Source: Dysgonamonadaceae bacterium (GTDB taxonomy: Bacteria; Bacteroidota; Bacteroidia; Bacteroidales; Azobacteroidaceae). Taken from it: a stretch of DNA of 20,392 bases. The stretch lies in the NCBI GenBank assembly GCA_031260235.1, contig JAIRKG010000010.1, positions 1 through 20,392 on the forward strand. The letters run 5' to 3'. The translations under genes were made by a program, and so were the position numbers. The first letter of the stretch is position 1; the number at the start of each line of letters is the position of its first letter. The notes under the pieces were generated by a model, which had not been told where the DNA came from, did not search any database, and worked only from the letters and a program-made list of their open reading frames with translations. This document shows positions 15,245 to 20,392 of this stretch, piece after piece.

Positions 15245-18200
15245 TTATTTGTATTCATCCCAACTTTTAACCGGTATTTTATTCATGTCCAAATAACAGA
15301 ACGCCTGGATAAACGCCGAGGCAAGCCGCGCATTCGTAAACAGCGGAATGTTGAAATCAATGGCACTGCGGCGAATTCGGTAGCCGTTGGATAATTCCCC
15401 TTCCGTCAGGTTTTTGGGAATATTGACGATCAGGTCGATTTGCTTGTTGCGAATCATATCAAGCACGTTCGGCTTGCCGTTTTCGCTGGGCTGATACACG
15501 TGAATAGAAGGAATATGATTGTCCGACAGAAATTTGTGTGTCCCTTCGGTGGCGTAAATCGTGTAGTTTTTTTCGCACAGCAAACGACATGCGTCCAGCA
15601 TATCGACTTTTGAGCGCAAAGCCCCACTGGAAATCAGCACGTTTTTTGTGGGAATTTGCATTCCTACAGACAGCATGGATTTCAGTACGGCTTCGTAGTA
15701 GTCGTCGCCGATACAGCCCACTTCGCCCGTCGAAGCCATGTCAACCCCCAGCACAGGGTCGGCTTTTTGCAGGCGGGAGAAAGAAAATTGCGAGGCTTTA
15801 ATGCCGACATAATCCAGATCAAACTCGTTTTTGCCCGGCCTGTCGACCGTTTCGCCCAGCATGATTTTGGTGGCCAGTTCGATAAAATTCAGTTTCAATA
15901 CTTTGGACACAAAGGGGAAACTCCGGGAAGCACGCAGGTTACATTCTATTACCTTGATTTCGTTGTCTTTTGCCAGAAATTGAATATTGAAAGGGCCTGT
16001 AATCCGAAGCGCTGCGGCGATTTCCCTGGCTATGCGTTTGATTTTGCGCACCGTTTCCACATAAAGCCTTTGCGGGGGAAACTGTATGGTGGCATCGCCC
16101 GAATGAACGCCCGCAAATTCAATGTGTTCCGAAATGGCATAGCCGATTATTTCGCCGTGATCGGCCACCGCGTCGATTTCTATTTCCTTGGCGTTCTGTA
16201 TAAATTCGCTGACCACTACCGGGTGTTTTTGCGAAACATTGGCAGCCAATTTCAAAAACCGTTCCAGTTCGGTAGGGTTGGAGCAGACGTTCATTGCGGC
16301 ACCCGAAAGCACATAGGAAGGGCGCACAAGCACAGGGAATCCCGTTTCGTCTATAAACCGGGTGATACCGGCAAGCGAAGTCAATTCCTTCCACCGCGGC
16401 TGGTCGATACCCAGTCGGTCGAGCATGGAAGAAAACTTGTGCCGGTCTTCGGCATTGTCTATGCTCGAAGCCGGCGTTCCCAAAATCGGGACGCCCTCGC
16501 GGTCGAGCGAAAGTGCCAGATTGTTTGGGATTTGTCCGCCAGTGGACAAAATCACGCCGTGCGGATTTTCCATTTCGATAATATCCATTACCCGCTCGCA
16601 GGTCAATTCGTCGAAATAAAGGCGGTCGCACATATCGTAGTCGGTCGATACGGTTTCGGGATTATAATTGATCATGACGCCGCGCCAGCCGCACCGGCGA
16701 ATCGTTTCGAGCGCATTGACCGAACACCAGTCAAATTCCACACTGCTCCCAATCCGGTAGGCGCCCGAACCCAGAACGATCACGGAACGCCGGTCGCCCA
16801 GATAATGCACGTCGTTTTCCGAGCCGTTGTAAGTCAGATACAGATAATTGGTCTGAGCCGGATATTCGGCAGCGAGGGTGTCTATCTGTTTTACAACGGG
16901 TACAATACCTGCTTTTTTGCGTTTTTCGCGCAAAAGCGCTTTTTTGTCGGTAGCAGTGTCCGTATTTTCATACAGGAGTTTGGTAATCTGGAAATCGGAA
17001 AAGCCTTTCTGCTTGGCCGTCCGCAGCAAATTTTCCGGAAGTTCTTCTACGGAACGGTATTCCCCGATTTCCCGTGCACAGCGGTAAATCAGTTGAAGTT
17101 TTTGGAGAAACCACAGATCAATCTTTGTCAGTTCATGGATACGTTCGATGGAATAACCGGCTTCCAAAGCCTGTGCGATAATAAAAATCCGTTTGTCGGT
17201 CGGCTCGGCGAGCGCACGGTCGAGGTTATCCGTTTCCAAATCCCTGTTTGCGACAAATCCGTGCATACCCTGGGCAATCATTCTCAACCCCTTTTGAATC
17301 ACTTCTTCAAAACTGCGTCCGATAGACATCACTTCGCCCACGCTCTTCATGCTCGACCCGATTTCCTGCGATACGCCCTGAAACTTGCCCAAATCCCAGC
17401 GCGGAATTTTGCAGACAATATAATCCAAAGCCGGCTCAAAGAAAGCGGTAGTTGTTTTGGTAACCGAATTTTTCAAATCCTGCAAACCATGTCCCAAAGC
17501 CAGTTTGGCGGCGATAAACGCCAGCGGATAACCCGTTGCCTTCGACGCCAGCGCCGAAGAACGGCTCAGGCGGGCGTTTACTTCAATCACGCGGTAGTCT
17601 TCCGAAGCAGGGTCGAAAGCATACTGCACGTTACACTCACCCACAATCCCAATGTGGCGGATGATGCGGATAGACAACTCCCGTAAATTATGATATTCCC
17701 TGTTGGTGAGGGTTTGGGAAGGCGCGACGACAATACTCTCGCCGGTATGGATGCCCAGCGGGTCGAAGTTTTCCATATTGCAAACCGTAATGCAGTTGTC
17801 GTATTTGTCGCGCACTACTTCGTATTCGATTTCTTTCCATCCTTTCAGGGATTTTTCTATCAGCAACTGGCCGGAATAGTTGAACGCTTTTTCGGCCAAA
17901 ACCCGCAATTCGCCGGGATTGTCGCAAAATCCGCTGCCCATGCCGCCCAAAGCGTAAGCCGCACGGACAATGATGGGATAGCCTAATTGCCCGGCCGCGT
18001 TCAGGGCATCGTCAATGGATTCGACAGCCACGCTTTTAATGGACTTGACATTGATTTGATCTAATTTTTTGACAAACAGTTCCCTGTCTTCCGTGTCAAT
18101 AATGGACTGTACGGGCGTGCCGAGCACCCGAACACTGTATTTCTCAAAAACGCCCGATTTGTACAGTGCGACCCCGCAATTCAAAGCCGTTTGTCCGCCA

Positions 18201-19597
18201 AAGGAAAGTAAAACCCCGTCGGGGCGCTCTTTTTCAATGACTTTTTCTACAAAAAACGGGGTAACCGGCAAAAAATAAATCCTGTCGGCAACGCCTTCGG
18301 AAGTCTGTACCGTAGCAATATTCGGATTAATCAAAACGGTGGCGATTCCTTCCTCCTTCAAGGCTTTCAGGGCTTGCGAGCCGGAATAGTCAAACTCGCC
18401 GGCTTCGCCGATTTTCAGAGCGCCGGAACCGAGCAGCAGTACTTTTTTTATCCCGGAACACGAAGGCGCAACATCATGAAAGTGCGGCGTTTTCTCACTG
18501 TTTTCTTTGCGCCTCTGCACCCCTGCGCCACTGTGTTTATTAATGGATTCAACGAACAAATCAAACAAAAACTCCGTATCGGTAGGCCCTGAAGCCGCTT
18601 CGGGATGGAACTGGGCGGAAAACCAGGGCATCGTTTTGTGGCGGATACCCTCGTTGGTGCTGTCGTTCATGTTGGTAAACAAAACTTCCCAATCGTCCCC
18701 CAGCGTATCGGTATCTACGGCATAGCCGTGATTTTGCGAAGTGATGAAACAGCGGTCGGAGCCTGTCATGGCAACCGGCTGGTTGTGGCTGCGGTGTCCG
18801 TATTTCAGCTTGAAAGTCGAGGCGCCGCCGGCCCTGGCCAAAAGCTGATTGCCCATGCAAATACCGAAAATCGGCTTGCCCGTTTCCATCGCCTTTTTGA
18901 TATGATCAACGGTTATCCCGCAATGGTTGGGATCGCCCGGCCCGTTTGAAATAAACAGTCCGTCATATTCCAAAGTATTGAAATCATAATCCCAGGGAAC
19001 GCGCACAATCGTTACGTCCCGTTTCAGCAAACAGCGGACAATATTGTGTTTGACGCCGCAATCGACTAAGACAATGGTTTTGGAGCCGTTTCCATAACGC
19101 AAAACTTCTTTGCAGCTAACCTGCGCAACGCCCCCCTGTATCTCAAAGGGTGATTCCCAGCCTTCTTTGAGAAATGCTATCTTCCCCATCATCGACCCTT
19201 TATCCCTGATCAACTTGGTCAGAGCGCGGGTATCCACGCCGTAAATACCGGGCACTTTATGCTCCTTCAGCCAGTCGCCCAAACTTTTGCGGGCATTCCA
19301 GTGACTGTATTCGTGGGAATATTCGGAAATAATCAAACCGCTGACCTGAATCTTTTCCGATTCGTAAAACTGCGAAAGCCCGTTGATGATATTATCTTCG
19401 GGAACGCCGTAGTTTCCGACCAAAGGATAAGTTACCGTAAGAATTTGTCCGGAATAGGAAGGGTCTGTCAGGCTTTCCGGGTAGCCAACCATCGCAGTAT
19501 TGAAAACAACCTCGCCGGCAGCCCGACATTCATAGCCGAATGAATAACCCTCGAAAGTCATTCCGTTTTCCAATATTAAAACAACTTTTTTGTCCAT
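15245..19597 (-). CDS. carAB: Fused carbamoyl-phosphate synthase, CarA-CarB in one chain
   Basis: This enzyme makes carbamoyl phosphate from glutamine, bicarbonate and two ATP for pyrimidines and arginine. Residues 1-354 are a complete small subunit: amidotransferase Cys247 in FGICMGNQ, with His331 and Glu333 in FHPEA, so glutamine can be used. Residues 383-1450 are a complete large subunit starting KKVLLLGSGALKIGEAGEFDYSG. It has two ATP-grasp halves (the second marked by VLGSGAYRIGSSVEFDW) and a C-terminal MGS-like regulatory domain ending near FIQAFCYLDM. They are joined in frame by about 28 hydrophilic residues (355-382) with no in-frame start codon for CarB. carA and carB are usually separate genes in Bacteroidales; fused forms are best known from eukaryotic CPS I and CAD. 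A TAnnTTTG promoter lies just upstream. It heads the long - strand run. Confidence 0.96.
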   Translation of the reverse strand: MDKKVVLILENGMTFEGYSFGYECRAAGEVVFNTAMVGYPESLTDPSYSGQILTVTYPLVGNYGVPEDNIINGLSQFYESEKIQVSGLIISEYSHEYSHWNARKSLGDWLKEHKVPGIYGVDTRALTKLIRDKGSMMGKIAFLKEGWESPFEIQGGVAQVSCKEVLRYGNGSKTIVLVDCGVKHNIVRCLLKRDVTIVRVPWDYDFNTLEYDGLFISNGPGDPNHCGITVDHIKKAMETGKPIFGICMGNQLLARAGGASTFKLKYGHRSHNQPVAMTGSDRCFITSQNHGYAVDTDTLGDDWEVLFTNMNDSTNEGIRHKTMPWFSAQFHPEAASGPTDTEFLFDLFVESINKHSGAGVQRRKENSEKTPHFHDVAPSCSGIKKVLLLGSGALKIGEAGEFDYSGSQALKALKEEGIATVLINPNIATVQTSEGVADRIYFLPVTPFFVEKVIEKERPDGVLLSFGGQTALNCGVALYKSGVFEKYSVRVLGTPVQSIIDTEDRELFVKKLDQINVKSIKSVAVESIDDALNAAGQLGYPIIVRAAYALGGMGSGFCDNPGELRVLAEKAFNYSGQLLIEKSLKGWKEIEYEVVRDKYDNCITVCNMENFDPLGIHTGESIVVAPSQTLTNREYHNLRELSIRIIRHIGIVGECNVQYAFDPASEDYRVIEVNARLSRSSALASKATGYPLAFIAAKLALGHGLQDLKNSVTKTTTAFFEPALDYIVCKIPRWDLGKFQGVSQEIGSSMKSVGEVMSIGRSFEEVIQKGLRMIAQGMHGFVANRDLETDNLDRALAEPTDKRIFIIAQALEAGYSIERIHELTKIDLWFLQKLQLIYRCAREIGEYRSVEELPENLLRTAKQKGFSDFQITKLLYENTDTATDKKALLREKRKKAGIVPVVKQIDTLAAEYPAQTNYLYLTYNGSENDVHYLGDRRSVIVLGSGAYRIGSSVEFDWCSVNALETIRRCGWRGVMINYNPETVSTDYDMCDRLYFDELTCERVMDIIEMENPHGVILSTGGQIPNNLALSLDREGVPILGTPASSIDNAEDRHKFSSMLDRLGIDQPRWKELTSLAGITRFIDETGFPVLVRPSYVLSGAAMNVCSNPTELERFLKLAANVSQKHPVVVSEFIQNAKEIEIDAVADHGEIIGYAISEHIEFAGVHSGDATIQFPPQRLYVETVRKIKRIAREIAAALRITGPFNIQFLAKDNEIKVIECNLRASRSFPFVSKVLKLNFIELATKIMLGETVDRPGKNEFDLDYVGIKASQFSFSRLQKADPVLGVDMASTGEVGCIGDDYYEAVLKSMLSVGMQIPTKNVLISSGALRSKVDMLDACRLLCEKNYTIYATEGTHKFLSDNHIPSIHVYQPSENGKPNVLDMIRNKQIDLIVNIPKNLTEGELSNGYRIRRSAIDFNIPLFTNARLASAFIQAFCYLDMNKIPVKSWDEYK
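18491..18538 (-). repeat. Repeat-like DNA coding for the CarA-CarB linker
   Basis: The DNA for linker residues about 355-370 contains, on the minus strand, three successive 8-mers of the form NGGYGCAR followed by an AAAGAAAA run. This differs from the flanking coding sequence. It resembles the GCAGAGGCGCAGAG-type dispersed repeats I recall from many bacterial intergenic regions. The identification is by eye only. Confidence 0.4.
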
Positions 19598-19629
19598 AGA
19601 TTTTGAAAGGAAATTGTATTATTTTCCGG

Positions 19630-19659
19630 CAAAGGTACTAAAAATTTCCAAACCACGAA
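19630..19659 (-). promoter_or_regulatory. carAB: Promoter of the carAB-led gene run
   Basis: On the minus strand TACCTTTG (19630-19637) matches TAnnTTTG exactly. It is preceded after 18 bases by TTCG (19656-19659), a near match to the -33 TTTG. The -7 box ends 32 bases before the carAB ATG, giving a short leader. No attenuator or riboswitch is visible in that leader. Confidence 0.6.
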
Positions 19660-19702
19660 TTGTTGTCCGAAACTCAATCCGCATAAAAGGCCGCGGGGGC
19701 AG

Positions 19703-19730
19703 CCCCGCAACGCCCCCGTCACTGCCCACC
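19703..19730 (+). repeat. Left arm of a 28-base perfect inverted repeat
   Basis: These GC-rich bases (beginning CCCCGCAACGCCCCC) are the exact reverse complement of 20322-20349. Together the two arms bracket the whole repeat island. The match stops sharply on both sides (19702 and 19731). A short hairpin GGGGGC/GCCCCC also involves the bases just upstream. Confidence 0.9.
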
Positions 19731-19731
19731 T

Positions 19732-19821
19732 CGTCATTGCGAGCCGCGTAGCGGCGTGGCAATCCAGAGAAAAACCCCGCTGCGTCATTGTAATTCCTGG
19801 ATTGCTTCGCTCGCAATGACG
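19732..19821. repeat. Hairpin repeat copy A
   Basis: The 90-base element has outer arms CGTCATTGCGAG/CTCGCAATGACG (12 perfect pairs) and inner arms GCAATCCAG/CTGGATTGC. A side hairpin CCGC-GTA-GCGG sits on the left strand. The apex carries a further partial copy of CGTCATTG. It belongs to the class of intergenic hairpin repeats (CGTCATTGCGAG...GCAATCC) that I recall as dispersed in many bacterial genomes. Confidence 0.85.
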
Positions 19822-19853
19822 TGTGCGGCGTGGCAACCCCCACACAAAAAACC

Positions 19854-19879
19854 AAAGCCCCCCAATCGGGAGGCTTTTT
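19854..19879. terminator. Bidirectional terminator-like hairpin
   Basis: AAAGCCCCCC (19854-19863) pairs with GGGAGGCTTT (19868-19877) with one C-A mismatch and a 4-base loop. On + it ends in a run of five T; on - the stem is followed by GG and six T. It fits an intrinsic terminator usable in both directions, although no gene ends close by on either strand. Confidence 0.6.
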
Positions 19880-19930
19880 CAAAATCCAAATAAAAAAATT
19901 AAATTGTTTATATGTTCTATTTATTTCATG

Positions 19931-20014
19931 CTTGCCGAGTACTCGGAAAACGTTTTTTGACCTCGAAAGTTACTTGCCGGGTACTCGGAAAACGTTTTTC
20001 GACCCCGAAAGTTG
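19931..20014. repeat. Two tandem 42-base repeats with palindromes
   Basis: Copies 19931-19972 and 19973-20014 differ at only a few positions. Copy 1 contains the perfect palindrome CCGAGTACTCGG and both contain AAAACGTTTT. There is no third copy and no spacer, so it is not a CRISPR array. The unit length is a multiple of three, but the differences include non-synonymous changes in the open frame, which argues against coding. Confidence 0.85.
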
Positions 20015-20017
20015 CTG

Positions 20018-20048
20018 TAAAGATACAAGTCCATTTTAAATCAACAAA
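20018..20048 (-). promoter_or_regulatory. Possible promoter reading through the tandem repeats
   Basis: On the minus strand TTTG (20045-20048), 19 bases, then TATCTTTA (20018-20025), one mismatch from TAnnTTTG. It would transcribe leftward through the 42-base repeats toward the hairpin at 19854-19879, about 150 bases away. No coding frame follows. Confidence 0.3.
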
Positions 20049-20118
20049 AGAATTTTTGCCAAATTAAGAAGATTTATATATTTTTTTAAAAATTTAATTT
20101 TTTCATTGCTTCCCCACC

Positions 20119-20193
20119 CGTCATTGCGCGCCGCGATAGCGGCGCGGCAATCCATGTTTTTTCCTGGATTGCTTCGCTTCGCTCGCAATGACG
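20119..20193. repeat. Hairpin repeat copy B
   Basis: This is a 75-base element of the same family as copy A. The outer arms are CGTCATTGCGCG/CTCGCAATGACG, the inner arms CAATCCA/TGGATTG, and the left-strand side hairpin is larger, CGCCGC-GATA-GCGGCG. It has a shorter apex (a T run) and lacks the internal partial copy found in A and C. Confidence 0.85.
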
Positions 20194-20216
20194 AGTATGG
20201 CTTTGCGACCTCGTCC

Positions 20217-20303
20217 CGTCACCCTGAGCCGCGTAGCGGCGCGGCAATCCGGAAAAATAACCCCGTCATTGCGATTTCCGGATTGCTTCGCCTCCGGGTG
20301 ACG
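20217..20303. repeat. Hairpin repeat copy C, covarying arms
   Basis: This 87-base element has the architecture of copy A, but the outer arms are CGTCACCC/GGGTGACG instead of CGTCATTG/CAATGACG. The inner arms are GCAATCCGGAAA/TTTCCGGATTGC. The left-strand CCGC-GTA-GCGG hairpin and an apex copy of CGTCATTGCGA are also present. The bases after its right end (TGACGTGTACGGC) resemble those after copy A. Confidence 0.85.
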
Positions 20304-20321
20304 TGTACGGCGCAAAAACAG

Positions 20322-20349
20322 GGTGGGCAGTGACGGGGGCGTTGCGGGG
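20322..20349 (-). repeat. Right arm of the 28-base perfect inverted repeat
   Basis: This is the exact reverse complement of 19703-19730. The last 43 bases of the window beyond it show no gene or repeat. Confidence 0.9.
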
Positions 20350-20392
20350 GGTACTTAAAGAATAATTCGCCCGGATTGTTTAAACTTTCCAC

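Noticed and set aside
15656..17686. 676-codon open frame on the + strand opposite carB
   Set aside because: It lies entirely antisense to conserved CarB sequence, resembles no family and is rich in residues produced by reading a biased gene backwards. It is a shadow frame.
19931..20014. CRISPR-like array
   Set aside because: There are only two directly abutting copies with no spacers and no cas genes.
19821..20039. 72-codon frame with a repeated 14-residue segment over the tandem repeats
   Set aside because: The protein repeat merely follows from a 42-base DNA duplication. Changes between copies are not biased to silent sites, and the frame begins inside a hairpin repeat.

Overview
The window looks like a chromosomal segment of a Bacteroidales bacterium (phylum Bacteroidota). 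Three things point there: promoters of the TAnnTTTG (-7) type, starts without a Shine-Dalgarno sequence, and proteins that read like Bacteroides/Porphyromonas/Parabacteroides orthologues (a 723-residue DPP IV, MtaB, a DUF4271-HemD-RnpA chain, a Bacteroidales-type CarB). Most of it is housekeeping sequence. It holds no phage, transposase, CRISPR or defence genes.

Layout. Bases 1-414 carry two tRNA genes: Ala(GGC) on + with its own terminator, and His(GTG) on - with a good promoter. Bases 659-2123 form a + strand three-gene module: an ECF sigma factor, a one-pass membrane protein that is probably its anti-sigma factor, and a small secreted Spy/CpxP-like protein. Bases 2237-7537 continue on + with DPP IV, lipoyl synthase, the tRNA methylthiotransferase MtaB and an LpxL/HtrB-type acyltransferase whose start overlaps the mtaB stop. 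The + and - gene runs converge near 7.56 kb.

From 19.6 kb down to 7.6 kb one long - strand run reads: a fused carbamoyl-phosphate synthase (CarA-CarB in one 1450-residue chain), a LOG-family phosphoribohydrolase, a DUF4271 membrane protein, HemD, RnpA (TTG start), RNase R, a PgpH-type HD-domain phosphodiesterase and a secreted GHL10 glycosidase. Gaps are at most 57 bases and three junctions overlap, so transcription and translation are probably coupled. Functions mix pyrimidine/arginine precursor supply, haem synthesis, RNA processing, second-messenger turnover and cell-wall work.

Bases 19.70-20.35 kb hold no convincing gene but dense structure: a perfect 28-base inverted repeat enclosing three hairpin repeats, a bidirectional terminator, a 42-base tandem duplication and a possible promoter. 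The observations most worth following are the CarA-CarB fusion with a repeat-like linker, the PgpH homologue that has lost its extracellular domain cleanly, and this repeat island.
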